The position numbers were made by a program, and so were the translations under genes. Under the pieces are notes generated by a model. The model saw only the letters and a list, made by a program, of their open reading frames with translations, did no database searches and was not told the origin of the DNA. A stretch of DNA of 64,000 bases, from positions 2,170,001-2,234,000 of the forward strand of contig NC_010506.1 in NCBI RefSeq assembly GCF_000019525.1. Reading direction: 5' to 3'. The DNA is from Shewanella woodyi ATCC 51908 (GTDB lineage: Bacteria; Pseudomonadota; Gammaproteobacteria; Enterobacterales; Shewanellaceae). This document shows, one piece after another, positions 47,351 through 58,630 of the stretch (positions are counted from its first letter, which is position 1; each line of letters begins with the position of its first letter).

Positions 47351-49267
47351 ATGTCTCAACAAGAAACTCACGGCTTTCAAACTGAAGTCAAGCAACTCCT
47401 TAACTTGATGATCCACTCTCTGTATTCAAACAAAGAGATTTTCTTGCGTGAATTGGTATCCAATGCTGCCGATGCAGCTGACAAGCTACGTTATGAAGCG
47501 TTAACTAACGATGCGCTATACGAAGGTGACGGTGAGCTAAGAGTTCGTATCAGTACAGATAAAGAGAAAGGTACCGTTACTATTGAAGATAACGGTATCG
47601 GTATGACCCGCGACAGTGTTATCGAACATTTAGGAACTATCGCTAAGTCAGGTACCGCAGACTTCTTTAAAAACCTCTCTGGTGATGAGTCGAAGGATTC
47701 ACAACTGATTGGTCAATTTGGTGTTGGTTTCTACTCATCATTTATTGTTGCCGATAAGGTGACGGTTCGTACTCGCGCAGCAGGTCATAGCAGTGAAGAG
47801 GGCGTGCAGTGGGAATCAGCAGGTGAAGGTGACTTTACTGTTGAAAATATCGTTAAAGAGAATCGCGGAACAGAGATCGTGCTTCACCTGCGTGAAGAGG
47901 AGAAGGAGTTCGCCGATGATTTCCGTCTTCGTTCAATTATTACTAAATACTCAGATCATATCTCTGTGCCTGTTGAGATGTTCGAGCCAGGTACTCCTGC
48001 TGTGGAAGCAACCGAAGAGCAAGAAGCGGTAGAAGCGACTGAAGGTGAGTGGAAGGCGATGAACAAGGCGACGGCGCTTTGGACACGCAACAAGAGTGAT
48101 GTTTCGAAAGAGGAGTATGAGGAGTTCTACAAACATATCTCCCATGACTTTACCGATCCACTAATTTGGAGCCACAACCGTGTTGAAGGTAAGCAGGAGT
48201 ACACCAGCTTACTATACATACCTTCAAAAGCACCTTGGGATATGTGGAACCGTGACCGTAAACATGGTCTGAAACTGTTTGTACAACGTGTTTTTGTAAT
48301 GGATGATGCTGAGCAGTTTATGCCTAGCTACCTTCGTTTTGTGCAGGGCTTGATTGACTCAAACGATCTTCCGCTAAACGTTTCCCGTGAAATTTTACAA
48401 GACAACAAGATCACAACCGCATTGAGAACTGCTGTGACTAAGCGTGTGTTGGGTATGCTTGAGAAGCTTGCAAAGAATGATGCAGAGAAATACCAGTCAT
48501 TCTGGGCTGAATTTGGTCAAGTGTTGAAAGAGGGACCTGCCGAAGACTTCGCTAACAAAGAGCGTGTTGCTGGTCTACTGCGTTTTGCATCGACTGATAC
48601 TGGCGAAGCGACAGCAAACGTATCACTGGCTGACTACATCGAGCGCATGAAAGAAGGTCAATCTAAGATCTACTACATTGTTGCCGACAGTCATGAGGCC
48701 GCTGCTAATAGTCCGCACCTTGAGTTACTACGTAAGAAGGGCATCGAAGTGCTCTTAATGTCAGAGCGTATCGATGAATGGTTGATTAACCACTTAACTG
48801 AGTTTGATGGTAAGCAGCTTCACTCTGTTACACGTGGCGATCTTGAGCTTGGCGATCTTGAAGATGCTAGTGAGAAAGAGGCACAAGAGAAGCTTGAGAC
48901 TGAGTCTGAAGGTTTAGTTAAGCGCGTTAAAGACGCGTTAGGTGATAAAGTCTCTGAGGTTAAAGTGACAACTCGTCTAACCGACACACCAGCTTGTGTG
49001 GTTGCCGGTGAAGGTGAGATGTCGACACAGATGATCAAGTTGATGGAAGCGGCTGGTCAATCTGTACCAGAAAGTAAGCCTAGGTTTGAGATCAATCCTG
49101 AGCACCCACTCGTTGCACGTTTAAACGATGAGCAAGATGAGGAGCTGTTTGCACAATGGAGCGATCTACTGCTTCAGCAAGCGCAGCTTTCAGAAAAGGG
49201 TAGCTTGGCAGATCCTTCAGCATTCATTAAGTTAATGAACCAGATGCTTTTAGCTCAGTTAAAGTAA
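47351..49267 (+). CDS. htpG: Hsp90-family chaperone HtpG
   Basis: 638 residues from ATG 47351 ([20 protein letters not shown]); an upstream in-frame start at 47327 lacks family support. The GHKL ATPase motifs are [22 protein letters not shown] and [11 protein letters not shown]. Middle and C-terminal dimerisation domains follow. A short acidic, glutamate-rich loop (residues about 218-240) is a small lineage feature. It is under a sigma-32 promoter and is followed by cnoX. Confidence 0.96.
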   Translation: MSQQETHGFQTEVKQLLNLMIHSLYSNKEIFLRELVSNAADAADKLRYEALTNDALYEGDGELRVRISTDKEKGTVTIEDNGIGMTRDSVIEHLGTIAKSGTADFFKNLSGDESKDSQLIGQFGVGFYSSFIVADKVTVRTRAAGHSSEEGVQWESAGEGDFTVENIVKENRGTEIVLHLREEEKEFADDFRLRSIITKYSDHISVPVEMFEPGTPAVEATEEQEAVEATEGEWKAMNKATALWTRNKSDVSKEEYEEFYKHISHDFTDPLIWSHNRVEGKQEYTSLLYIPSKAPWDMWNRDRKHGLKLFVQRVFVMDDAEQFMPSYLRFVQGLIDSNDLPLNVSREILQDNKITTALRTAVTKRVLGMLEKLAKNDAEKYQSFWAEFGQVLKEGPAEDFANKERVAGLLRFASTDTGEATANVSLADYIERMKEGQSKIYYIVADSHEAAANSPHLELLRKKGIEVLLMSERIDEWLINHLTEFDGKQLHSVTRGDLELGDLEDASEKEAQEKLETESEGLVKRVKDALGDKVSEVKVTTRLTDTPACVVAGEGEMSTQMIKLMEAAGQSVPESKPRFEINPEHPLVARLNDEQDEELFAQWSDLLLQQAQLSEKGSLADPSAFIKLMNQMLLAQLK

Positions 49268-49354
49268 GCTGTAGTTAACTTGGACAGAAATAGGAGGCAT
49301 GACTTGTTTGGTTAAGAGTCTGCCTCTTTTTTTACTTTGTAATTTAGGATTGTT

Positions 49355-50200
49355 ATGGAAGCTGTTTTAGAACTGACTAAAGATAATATTCAAGATGTGG
49401 TTGATGCATCGATGAAGCAAGTTGTCGTCTTAGCCTTTTGGTCGCAGCAAAGTCCAGAAAGTGTGGCACTATCTCAAACCCTAACCGGGATGGCACATAA
49501 GCAAGCTGGTCGTTTTGTGCTAGCAAAAGTCGATTGCGATAAAGAGATGGAGATAGCTAACTACTTCCAAATTCAAAACGTGCCGACCACACTTGTTTTG
49601 AGTGAAGGTAAGCCTGTGGATGGCTTTGCGGGGCTTCAAGAGGAGGTGCAGATTGCAGCAATGCTTGATAAACATCTTCCTGCCCAGTGGCAGATACAGC
49701 TTAATGAGGCGAAAAACTTACTGGCCTTGCAAGATGCGGCGCCAGCACTGGCTTTGTTGAAGCAAGCTTACGCTGAGTCGCCTAATGCCGAAGTTACTTT
49801 GGTTTTTGCCGATGCTTGTTTAATGTTAGATGATTTTGATTCAGCGGCTGAGCTATTAGCCAGTATAGGCCTTGCAGATCAAGACAGTTATTATCAGAGT
49901 TTGAAGGCCAAACTTGCCTTAGCATTAGATGCTGCGGACAGCCCTGAGATAAGGGAGCTACAAAAAGCAGTGGAAAGTGAGCCGGAGAATATCGCTCAGT
50001 TACTGTTACTGGCTAAGGCTCTGCACCAAGCAAAACGTAACGAGGAAGCATTAGCGATATTATTTACGCCTTTATCTAAGGATATTAGTGTAGAAAATGG
50101 TGAGGTTAAGCAGTTGTTTTTAGAGATCCTCACTGCGTTAGGTCAGGGAAATACACTGGCAAATCAATATCGGCGAAAACTCTACAGTCTCTTATACTAA
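49355..50200 (+). CDS. cnoX: Chaperedoxin CnoX (YbbN)
   Basis: 281 residues. The N-terminal thioredoxin fold (about 1-110) has SQQS in place of the CxxC active site, so it is not a dithiol oxidoreductase; CDKEM keeps a cysteine nearby. The C-terminal tetratricopeptide-type region ends in GNTLANQYRRKLYSLLY, which is strongly conserved with E. coli. CnoX holds unfolding proteins and hands them to GroEL, and protects thiols by mixed disulfides. It lies between htpG and adk, with other chaperone functions. Confidence 0.93.
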   Translation: MEAVLELTKDNIQDVVDASMKQVVVLAFWSQQSPESVALSQTLTGMAHKQAGRFVLAKVDCDKEMEIANYFQIQNVPTTLVLSEGKPVDGFAGLQEEVQIAAMLDKHLPAQWQIQLNEAKNLLALQDAAPALALLKQAYAESPNAEVTLVFADACLMLDDFDSAAELLASIGLADQDSYYQSLKAKLALALDAADSPEIRELQKAVESEPENIAQLLLLAKALHQAKRNEEALAILFTPLSKDISVENGEVKQLFLEILTALGQGNTLANQYRRKLYSLLY

Positions 50201-50319
50201 ATGTTGAGTTAAAATTGAGTAAAAGAACTAGGTGGGATAGAGATAGGTGAAAATGGTGATATTTCTTTGGTTTCCTACCTTAGTATATGTGGCCAAAGTC
50301 TAATGAATATCTGGCTTAA

Positions 50320-51051
<732 letters not shown>

Positions 51052-51070
51052 GCTTATTTACACCATTTCT

Positions 51071-51118
51071 AAATGAGCACTGGCTCATTTTATAAAGCCC
51101 ACTTTAGTGGGCTTTTTT
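51071..51118 (+). terminator. Double-hairpin terminator after adk
   Basis: AAATGAGC/GCTCATTT around ACTG is followed directly by AAGCCCACT/AGTGGGCTT around TT and a T-run. Confidence 0.85.
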
Positions 51119-51384
51119 GTGGGAGTAAGCTTGAGATTATTCGATAAAAATTTGATCTGATAGCTGGTGAATTTTGCTGTGTGTGGTAGTATCTGCCGCC
51201 ATTTATATTAGCTCACTCACCTTATTGCTAATATAAATAGTTAATTGTCAAAATGTCTGATATTTTTCTGTTAGGCATTTATTCCAGATCGCTTCGAAAA
51301 TGTAGGCTTTAGGCTTCGCTAAAGGGAGTCTGTTGTGCATTTTTGAGGGTTTGAGTTACAGCTACCATTCAACGAGAGCATTAC
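51119..51384. other. gsk leader with a perfect 12-bp inverted repeat
   Basis: ATTTATATTAGC (51201-51212) and GCTAATATAAAT (51227-51238) form a perfect inverted repeat with a 14-base loop, about 150 bases before gsk. It may be an operator or an mRNA hairpin. No ORF is credible in this gap. Confidence 0.55.
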
Positions 51385-52689
51385 ATGAAGTTTCCAGGTC
51401 AACGAAAGTCAAAGCATTACTTTCCCGTACAGAATCGTGACCCACTGTTGGCGCAACTGACGCAGCAGCCGGAGCGATTTCCAACGTACATTACCGGCAT
51501 AGATCAAACTCTGGTTGATATTGAAGCTAAGGTTGCTGACGAACTGCTACAGCGCTATGAATTACCGAAAGGAAATTCGACCTTAATTGATGATGAAACA
51601 GCTCATGCTCTCTATACGGAACTGAAGAGCCAAGCGTTAATCAGTGATGAGTTTGCTGGTGGGACTATTGGTAACACTGTTCACAATTACTCTATTCTTG
51701 CCGATGATAGATCTGTCTTGTTTGGTGTGATGAGCAAGAATATCGAAGTGGGTAGCTACGCATACCGATACCTTTGTAATACCTCCTCTAAAGTCGACCT
51801 TAACTATCTACAGCCTGTAGAGGGGCCTATTGGGCGCTGCTTTACACTTATCTCTGAATGTGGTGAGCGTACCTTTGCAATTAGTAAAGGTTCGATGGAT
51901 AAGCTAAGTCCTGAGTTTATCAACAAAGAGGTGATTCAAGGTGCATCTGCTTTAGTCTTAACTGCATATTTGATGCGAGCTAGTGATGGTGATCAAATTA
52001 CTCAAGCTGCGTTAAAAGCGATTGAGTATGCTAAAGAAGCGGATGTTCCTGTGGTTCTTACATTAGGTACCCGGTTCTTGATTGAGAGCGATCCTCAATG
52101 GTGGAAAACGTTTATCGAAGAGAATGTGACAATTCTGGCGATGAATGAAGATGAAGGTGAAGCCTTAACTGGGTTTAAAGATCCGCTTCAGGCAAGTGAA
52201 GCTGCGCTTGAGTTGTGCGATCTCGTGTTAACGACAGCGGGTCCTCTTGGTCTATATATGGCGGGTTACACGGATGACTCTGAGAAGCGTGAAACCTCTC
52301 ATACGCTGTTACCTGGTATTATCCCAGAGTTTAACCGTTATGAGTTTTCTCGTCCAAAGCTAAAGTCGGATTGTAATACACCAATTAAAGTATACGCACA
52401 TATCTCACCATACATGGGAGGCCCTGAAAAGATCCGTAACACTAATGGTGCTGGTGATGGCGCATTAGCGGCTCTGTTACATGACTTAGCGTCTAACACT
52501 TTTCATAAGGCGAATGTTCCTGGTTCAAGTAAACATAAGCGTGACGGGCTATGTTACTCCTCATTCTCGCAGGTGTGTAAATATGCTAACCGCGTGGCTT
52601 ATGAAGTACTTGCTCAACACAGTCCACGACTATCAAGTGGTCTACCTGAACGAGAAGACAGTTTAGAAGAGGCATACTGGGAAAGATAA
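51385..52689 (+). CDS. gsk: Inosine-guanosine kinase
   Basis: 434 residues of the PfkB/ribokinase family, starting MKFPGQRKSKHYFPVQNRDP as in E. coli Gsk. The anion-hole and catalytic-base region is NTNGAGDGALAALLHDL. It phosphorylates inosine and guanosine to nucleotides for purine salvage. It lies downstream of adk as in relatives and shares a terminator with the convergent symporter. Confidence 0.94.
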   Translation: MKFPGQRKSKHYFPVQNRDPLLAQLTQQPERFPTYITGIDQTLVDIEAKVADELLQRYELPKGNSTLIDDETAHALYTELKSQALISDEFAGGTIGNTVHNYSILADDRSVLFGVMSKNIEVGSYAYRYLCNTSSKVDLNYLQPVEGPIGRCFTLISECGERTFAISKGSMDKLSPEFINKEVIQGASALVLTAYLMRASDGDQITQAALKAIEYAKEADVPVVLTLGTRFLIESDPQWWKTFIEENVTILAMNEDEGEALTGFKDPLQASEAALELCDLVLTTAGPLGLYMAGYTDDSEKRETSHTLLPGIIPEFNRYEFSRPKLKSDCNTPIKVYAHISPYMGGPEKIRNTNGAGDGALAALLHDLASNTFHKANVPGSSKHKRDGLCYSSFSQVCKYANRVAYEVLAQHSPRLSSGLPEREDSLEEAYWER

Positions 52690-52714
52690 ACCCATTTTTG
52701 ACCTTTGCTTAAAT

Positions 52715-52745
52715 AAAAAAGGCGTCCAAATTGGACGCCTTTTTA
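52715..52745. terminator. Bidirectional terminator between gsk and the symporter gene
   Basis: AAAAAAGGCGTCCAA and TTGGACGCCTTTTT form a near-perfect hairpin usable on both strands. Confidence 0.9.
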
Positions 52746-52760
52746 CTGCTTTTAAATTAT

Positions 52761-54071
52761 CTATTTAGCGTGCAGTTGCTCGTTAAAGCTACCTGCAGTT
52801 TTCCCCGCCTGAGTATCATTAAATGTTGTTTCATCAAACTCATTTTCAGACTTTGCGATAATCACAGTTGCCACACTATCTCCAGTTACATTGACCGCAG
52901 TTCTGACCATGTCTAGTAGTCTGTCGACACCGATAATCAGTGCAATACCTTCAACAGGGAGCCCAACCTGATTTAATACCATGGCTAGCATGATAAGTCC
53001 GACACCTGGCACACCTGCGGTGCCTATTGAGGCTAAAGTGGCGGTAACAACGACCATTGTATAGTCGGTGATGGTCAGATCTACACCATAAACTTGCGCA
53101 ATAAATACCGTGGCAACACCTTGCATGATGGCGGTACCATCCATGTTAATTGTCGCACCTAAAGGCAGTGTGAAGGAGGCGACTTTGTTATCGACACCTA
53201 ATCTGTGTTCAGCGGCCTCGATAGTCACAGGCAAGGTTGCATTGGAACTCGCCGTGCTGAATGCAAAAAGCTGCACATCACGCATCTTACGGATAAAGAT
53301 AAGTGGGTTAAGTCCGGTAAATAGTTTGAGAAGAGAGGGGTAAACGATAAATCCGTGGATAAGTAACACACCTAGCACAACGAAGAAGTACTTCACCACA
53401 CTGCCGAAGGTTTCCAGACCGAGCGTTAAAGCCAGTTTCGCCATCAAAGCGAATACACCATAAGGTGCTAGTTGCATGATGAGTGTGACGACGCGCATTA
53501 TCACTTCATTAAGGTCGTTAAAAAGCGCTGCAACGCGTTTTCCTCGCTCGCCAATATGTGATATTGCAAAACCGAAAATAACGGCAAATAGGATGATTTG
53601 AAGCATATTGCCTTCACTCATCGCTTGCAGAGGGTTAGTTGGGACAATATTGATTAACACTTCAGACAAGCTTGGTGCTTCTTTTGCGTTAAAGCTTAGT
53701 CCTTCACTCACCAAGGAGGCATTACCTGGATGGACGAGTATCGCAATGGAGATCGCAACAGAGATGGCAATTGCGGTAGTGAAGAGATAAAAGGCGATGG
53801 TTTTTCCGCCTAAGCGCCCAAGTTTAGATGGATCGCTCAGTGAGCAAGTTCCACAAACCAAAGAGATGAAAACCAGAGGGACGACTAGCATTTTGAGACC
53901 AGAAACGAAAACAGTACCAATTACGTGTAAAAAGCCCTCAGTAATATATTCATTGATAAAACTGCTATCGGGAAATAAATTCCTTAAAAGTAACCCTAAT
54001 ATTATACCGGCTCCCATACCGATAAGTATTTTACTCGTGAGGCCGAGTTTCTTTGATTGAGTTAATGACAT
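52761..54071 (-). CDS. gltP: Dicarboxylate/amino acid:cation symporter (GltP type)
   Basis: 436 residues from the ATG at 54071, preceded by AGGAATCACA; the frame extends to 54128. The DAACS signatures are the serine-rich re-entrant loop AFSTASSNATLPVTIEAA, the [15 protein letters not shown] segment and the helix with DRLLDMVRTAVNVTGDS, which contains the substrate-binding Asp and Arg positions. It probably imports glutamate and aspartate with protons or sodium. Fumarate/succinate cannot be ruled out. Confidence 0.88.
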   Translation of the reverse strand: MSLTQSKKLGLTSKILIGMGAGIILGLLLRNLFPDSSFINEYITEGFLHVIGTVFVSGLKMLVVPLVFISLVCGTCSLSDPSKLGRLGGKTIAFYLFTTAIAISVAISIAILVHPGNASLVSEGLSFNAKEAPSLSEVLINIVPTNPLQAMSEGNMLQIILFAVIFGFAISHIGERGKRVAALFNDLNEVIMRVVTLIMQLAPYGVFALMAKLALTLGLETFGSVVKYFFVVLGVLLIHGFIVYPSLLKLFTGLNPLIFIRKMRDVQLFAFSTASSNATLPVTIEAAEHRLGVDNKVASFTLPLGATINMDGTAIMQGVATVFIAQVYGVDLTITDYTMVVVTATLASIGTAGVPGVGLIMLAMVLNQVGLPVEGIALIIGVDRLLDMVRTAVNVTGDSVATVIIAKSENEFDETTFNDTQAGKTAGSFNEQLHAK

Positions 54072-54287
54072 TGTGATTCCTGTATAATTATTATGCTTTT
54101 CAATTTGCGTAATAAGCCTAGCATGCAAAATTCTGTGAGGATACGGGTAAAAAGTTAAACTTTATTGGGTTTTTCGAGAAATAAATCAAGATAGTTATGG
54201 AAAAGTGGCGGGAATTTTATGTAATCTTGTTCTATAAGTAATAGGCGCTTTGCTTAAAATTACACTCAGAGTAACAGGGAGTCTGAC

Positions 54288-56801
54288 ATGCAGTCAGCAT
54301 ATAAAATATTTACCGCATTCTTTTTGTCTTTTTTTATTATTGCATGTAGTGGTGGAGGGGGGATTTCTGATGAAGGAAGTGGTGGAACTACACCTCCTGT
54401 AACTATATCTATCACACTAGAAGTTGATAATGACCAAATATCAGTCGCAGAGCCTGGTACATTAACTGCAACTGTGAGGGATTCTACTGGTGCAGCAGTC
54501 AGTACCTTAGTCTCTTTTACTTTAAATAATGATTCATATGGAACATTTGATCCTGGTACCGGAGAAGTTTCAACAAATGCTGATGGTGTTGCAACAATTA
54601 AGTTGAACACTGCTGCTATCAATACTGGAGCAAGTATTACTGCGACGACAGGGACGGGAGAGACCGCTTCTGTTAATGTCACTATGGTTGGTGATGGTGG
54701 TGAAGCTGGCGGTGGAGCACAAGTTTCATTGGTATTAACTGACTCAGCAGGTACTCCAATTCAAACGATTAGTACACTATCTCCAGGTAAGTTAACAGCA
54801 ACAGTCACGGGAATTAATAAGTCAGTTATTGTGACATTTGAGAGCCCTATTGGAGACTTACCAATTAAGAGCGCGGTAACAGATTCTGAAGGTAAAGCTA
54901 CTGTTGACATATATGCTGGAAGTTCATTAGGCGCTGGAGAGGTGACGGCAAGTTTAGCAACTAATGAAGTTGGTAAAACAATTGTGGTGGTTGGTGCGAC
55001 TAATGTGGTAATGGGAAGTGGTACCCCTTTCACTGAAGGAGTCGCTGAGGTCAGTACTACTAACTTATCTGCTGGCGGTACCGCAACAATCTCTGTTCAA
55101 ATACAAGACGATAAAGGCAACCCATTTACGCAGCCCGTTGATGTGAATTTTTCATCGACTTGTGCGACGAAAACACCTGCTCAAGCACAAATTAGTTCAC
55201 CCGTTTCATCAAGTAATGGTTTAGCGACGTCTACATATCTAGCTCAAGGTTGTGTCGGAGAAGATCAGATTAATGTTACAGCTAATGCCGGTGGAATTAG
55301 TCTTTCTGCCGTTGGAACGATTAATGTGTTACAAGCCGATGTTGGTAGCATTGTTTTTGTATCTGCAGAGCCTGAGAATATAGGCATTTTAGGTACTGGT
55401 GGTGTGGAATCATCAGTCGTTAAATTTAAAGTGCTTGATAAAAACAGCAACCCTGTTAGCAATCAAAATGTGTTGTTTGAGTTAAATACAATCATAGGTG
55501 GCGTTGCGTTAACTCCTGCTCAAGCGACAACAAATAATGAGGGTATCGTTCAAACTGTTGTAACTACAGGTACCGTGGCTACATCGGTAAGAGTGACAGC
55601 AACGGTTGATGGTTCTAATCCTGTTATTTCAAGTCAGTCTAAACAATTAATTATCTCTACTGGTATTCCTGATCAAGATAGTTTCTCATTATCAGCAGAA
55701 ATGTTAAATGCTGAGGGGTGGGTTGTTGAAAATACTGAGGTTAAGGTCACTGCTCGTATGGCAGATGCCTTTAATAACCCTGTTCCAGATGGAACTACAG
55801 TATCATTTACAACTGAAGGCGGTGCGATTGAAGATGCTTGTCAAACTATAAATGGTGCCTGTTCAGTAACTTGGGTTAGTCAGTTACCAAGGCCTGAGGG
55901 GCAAGAGCTATTTAATGAGCAAGGAGTACAAATTCGCAACCCAACTGCTGCACTTCGATGCCATGTACTCAAAATTAATGAGACTGATTCCGGTGTTTGT
56001 GATATTAATAATGATGCGCAAACAAGGATATATGGTAACTTTTATGACCAGAAATATGGTGGTCGAGCGACGATCACCGCTACGGCAATCGGTGAGGAAT
56101 CATTCCCAGATCTGAATGGTAATGGTCGTTTCGATGCCAGTGAAATGAATGAGTTTTTGACAGGTAAAGATGTCAGTGGGGAATCTTTTGACTTGAATGA
56201 CGCTTTTAATGATTACAATGAAGATAGCGTATTTAATCCTCAACCTGATGGTCAACTAATTGGATTTGAAGGTGGTGCATTAGAAGAGTTGGTAGATTTC
56301 AATTCAAATACAATATTTGACTTAAAAGATGGGGTTTATAACGGTGTACTTTGTTCTGAACCTGCTCATGCAGGCTGTGCTGATGGTGTTTCAGACTCTA
56401 AAACATTATTTGTAAGACGAAGCTTAGTGATGGTGATGTCTGGTAGTAAAGCTGTCGGAACGCTTCCTAATGACATTTTTATCAGAGATAAAGATGGCGA
56501 TCATTTTGGTGGCAGTATTAATATAGTGGGAAAAGGAGCTGCGATAGTGATTTTTACTATTTCAGATCTGCATAACCAGCAGATGCCAGCAGGTTCTAAA
56601 GTTAGCTTTTCATCAAGTGCAGGCTCTGTAAGCAGCACAAGTGAAATTATATGGCCAAGCTCTAACTATAATGGAGGTACCCAATTTAAGGTTAGCCTTA
56701 AAGGTGAAGATGAGCCGAATTCAGGCGTATTCAGTGCAGTGGTTACTACACCTAATGGCACTATCACCGAGGTGGTGAATATTGCGGTTAATATTCTATA
56801 G
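54288..56801 (+). CDS. Large lipoprotein with bacterial Ig-like (Big_1-type) repeats
   Basis: 837 residues. The signal peptide ends in the lipobox FIIAC with Cys20 lipidated; the +2 residue is Ser, so outer-membrane targeting is expected. A Gly-rich linker is followed by at least four Ig-like domains of the invasin/intimin kind. Each shows a pattern such as GTLTATVRDSTGAAVSTLVS and a GVATIKLNT-like strand. Acidic Asp/Asn-rich stretches near residues 600-690 (DLNGNGRFDASEMNEF, DYNEDSVFNPQ) look like calcium-binding loops. It is probably a surface or periplasm-facing structural or adhesion protein. A single gene with its own terminator. Confidence 0.85.
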   Translation: MQSAYKIFTAFFLSFFIIACSGGGGISDEGSGGTTPPVTISITLEVDNDQISVAEPGTLTATVRDSTGAAVSTLVSFTLNNDSYGTFDPGTGEVSTNADGVATIKLNTAAINTGASITATTGTGETASVNVTMVGDGGEAGGGAQVSLVLTDSAGTPIQTISTLSPGKLTATVTGINKSVIVTFESPIGDLPIKSAVTDSEGKATVDIYAGSSLGAGEVTASLATNEVGKTIVVVGATNVVMGSGTPFTEGVAEVSTTNLSAGGTATISVQIQDDKGNPFTQPVDVNFSSTCATKTPAQAQISSPVSSSNGLATSTYLAQGCVGEDQINVTANAGGISLSAVGTINVLQADVGSIVFVSAEPENIGILGTGGVESSVVKFKVLDKNSNPVSNQNVLFELNTIIGGVALTPAQATTNNEGIVQTVVTTGTVATSVRVTATVDGSNPVISSQSKQLIISTGIPDQDSFSLSAEMLNAEGWVVENTEVKVTARMADAFNNPVPDGTTVSFTTEGGAIEDACQTINGACSVTWVSQLPRPEGQELFNEQGVQIRNPTAALRCHVLKINETDSGVCDINNDAQTRIYGNFYDQKYGGRATITATAIGEESFPDLNGNGRFDASEMNEFLTGKDVSGESFDLNDAFNDYNEDSVFNPQPDGQLIGFEGGALEELVDFNSNTIFDLKDGVYNGVLCSEPAHAGCADGVSDSKTLFVRRSLVMVMSGSKAVGTLPNDIFIRDKDGDHFGGSINIVGKGAAIVIFTISDLHNQQMPAGSKVSFSSSAGSVSSTSEIIWPSSNYNGGTQFKVSLKGEDEPNSGVFSAVVTTPNGTITEVVNIAVNIL

Positions 56802-56818
56802 TTTTAAGTTATAAAGAT

Positions 56819-56847
56819 AAAAAAGGCGCATATGCGCCTTTTTTATT
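56819..56847 (+). terminator. Rho-independent terminator after the Ig-like lipoprotein gene
   Basis: AAAAAAGGCGCA and TGCGCCTTTTTT form a compact hairpin with T-run; it could also serve astB from the other side. Confidence 0.88.
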
Positions 56848-56889
56848 GTCAGTTTATTAGTTGTTCAACTTTTAAGTTCTGTTAAATGA

Positions 56890-58227
56890 CTACTTCTGGA
56901 ACTGATACACGCTGCCTAGCTTCATTATCTGTGTTAACTCATCTAATGCCGTTCTTGATTCGATAATTAATTGAGGATCAGCTAAGTCATCGACACTGAG
57001 ACGATCGCGATAGTGTTTATCAACCCAAGCGTTTAAGCGTGTAAATAGTGCATCATTCATCAGAGTATTTTGGTTAACTGCAGCTAACTCCATATCATTC
57101 ATGGCAACTCGTAAGCGAAGGCAAGCAGGTCCGCCTCCATTTTGCATGCTTTGTTTAACGTCAAAATAGTTAACCTGCTTAATCGGCGTTCCTAATGTGA
57201 CTAGCTCATTTAGGTAAGCAAATACCGCTGGGTTTTCTTGACAATTAGTTGGGGCGATAATGGCCATCTCACCAGAAGGTAGAGTGATGATTTGGGTATT
57301 AAACAGGTAACTCTTAACTGCGTCCTCAATACTGACTTTCGCCGTAGGGACTTCGATAAAGTGAACTTTTGAGTCACCAAACTTTTGCTGTATCTCATCA
57401 AACTTATTTTGCGTATCTAAGAAAGCTTGTTGATGATAGAAAAGCACATTCTGGTTGCCAACAGCAATCACATCGTTGTGGAAAACCCCTTGATCAATCA
57501 CATCAGGGTTTTGAGAGAGGTAAACGGTATTCTCTTCACTTAATCCATGAAGGCGAGCGATCGCCTGTGACGCCTCTAGAGTCTGTCTTGCTGGATACTT
57601 TTGCGGCTTAGGTGCATTAGGGTTCGTGGCTTCCTGTCCGTAAACAAATAGCTCTACACCAGCGTTACCATAATTCTCACACAAGCGAGTGTGATTGGCT
57701 GCTCCCTCATCACCAAAGCTTGAGTGCTCAGGTAGATGTTGATGGTGGCTAAAGTGGCGCGAGTTATTAAAGGTGGCTGCTAGAATGTTTCCTGTTGTGA
57801 CAGGTTCGATGCTACGGTGCAGCTTGTCGACTAAGTTTGCTGGGGTAAAATGGAGCTTTCCATCTTGGGTATCGGCACTTGGAGAAACCGTTGCTGCATT
57901 TGCCGTCCACATACTTGATGCACTACAGCATGCACGTAAGAGAGCAGGAGCCTCTTTAGCGGCTTTATTTAATATTTCAGCATCAGTCCCCGAAAAACCA
58001 ATTCTACGTAGTGTATGAAGGTCTGGGCGCTCCTGAGGGGCTAACATACCTTGTACCATTCCCATATCTGCCAATGCTTTGGCTTTTTTTAATCCCTGTT
58101 TTGCGGCTGACTTGGGATCTGATACCGCTGAAGCGTTACTAAAAGAGGCTACATTGCCAAAAGAGAGGCCGGCATAATTATGTGTTGGACCAACAAGTCC
58201 ATCAAAGTTCGCTTCAAAGTGCTTCAT
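56890..58227 (-). CDS. astB: N-succinylarginine dihydrolase AstB
   Basis: 445 residues, normal length, starting [20 protein letters not shown]. The active-site regions are [18 protein letters not shown] with a catalytic His and [16 protein letters not shown] with the nucleophilic Cys. It converts N2-succinylarginine to succinylornithine, CO2 and ammonia in the arginine succinyltransferase pathway. The other ast genes are not in the window, so astB is transcribed apart from them here. Confidence 0.95.
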   Translation of the reverse strand: MKHFEANFDGLVGPTHNYAGLSFGNVASFSNASAVSDPKSAAKQGLKKAKALADMGMVQGMLAPQERPDLHTLRRIGFSGTDAEILNKAAKEAPALLRACCSASSMWTANAATVSPSADTQDGKLHFTPANLVDKLHRSIEPVTTGNILAATFNNSRHFSHHQHLPEHSSFGDEGAANHTRLCENYGNAGVELFVYGQEATNPNAPKPQKYPARQTLEASQAIARLHGLSEENTVYLSQNPDVIDQGVFHNDVIAVGNQNVLFYHQQAFLDTQNKFDEIQQKFGDSKVHFIEVPTAKVSIEDAVKSYLFNTQIITLPSGEMAIIAPTNCQENPAVFAYLNELVTLGTPIKQVNYFDVKQSMQNGGGPACLRLRVAMNDMELAAVNQNTLMNDALFTRLNAWVDKHYRDRLSVDDLADPQLIIESRTALDELTQIMKLGSVYQFQK

Positions 58228-58630
58228 TTATTATCCTTATGGTCTAGCAAGAGGGTATTTATCTGAATCAATAAGCTTTACTGCTTGTTGATTATCTTTT
58301 TATTCACGTCCGTCTCGATTTGAGAAAGGGGCGTGTTTGCTTACAGTAGTTGGGCTCAGTATACGTGAGCTTCCATGGTTAACAAGTTGTACCTAAACGC
58401 TGAAATTGTGACTTTTGCATTGAAATTCACAAGAAATCCTTGCTAGATGACTAATAATGAAATATTAGTTTTTAAATAAGCAAAAAAATATTTTACATTT
58501 TGTCTATGTATGCTTAAAAATTGGCTTAACGATACAAATAAAAGAGGGATTAACTTGAAACTATCGAGACAACACTCTATATATGGAGCCAATTTACAAA
58601 TTTTTGAGACTTTTTGGCGCAGATCATTCT
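58228..58630. other. Intergenic region between divergent astB and topA
   Basis: 403 AT-rich bases that must contain both promoters. A CTTGAAA at 58554-58560 resembles a sigma-32 -35 box for topA, but no CCCCAT-type -10 follows. I see no other clear site or ORF. Confidence 0.45.

Noticed and set aside
58554..58580. Sigma-32-like promoter for topA
   Set aside because: CTTGAAA is present but the -10 region (CTCTATAT) does not resemble CCCCAT.
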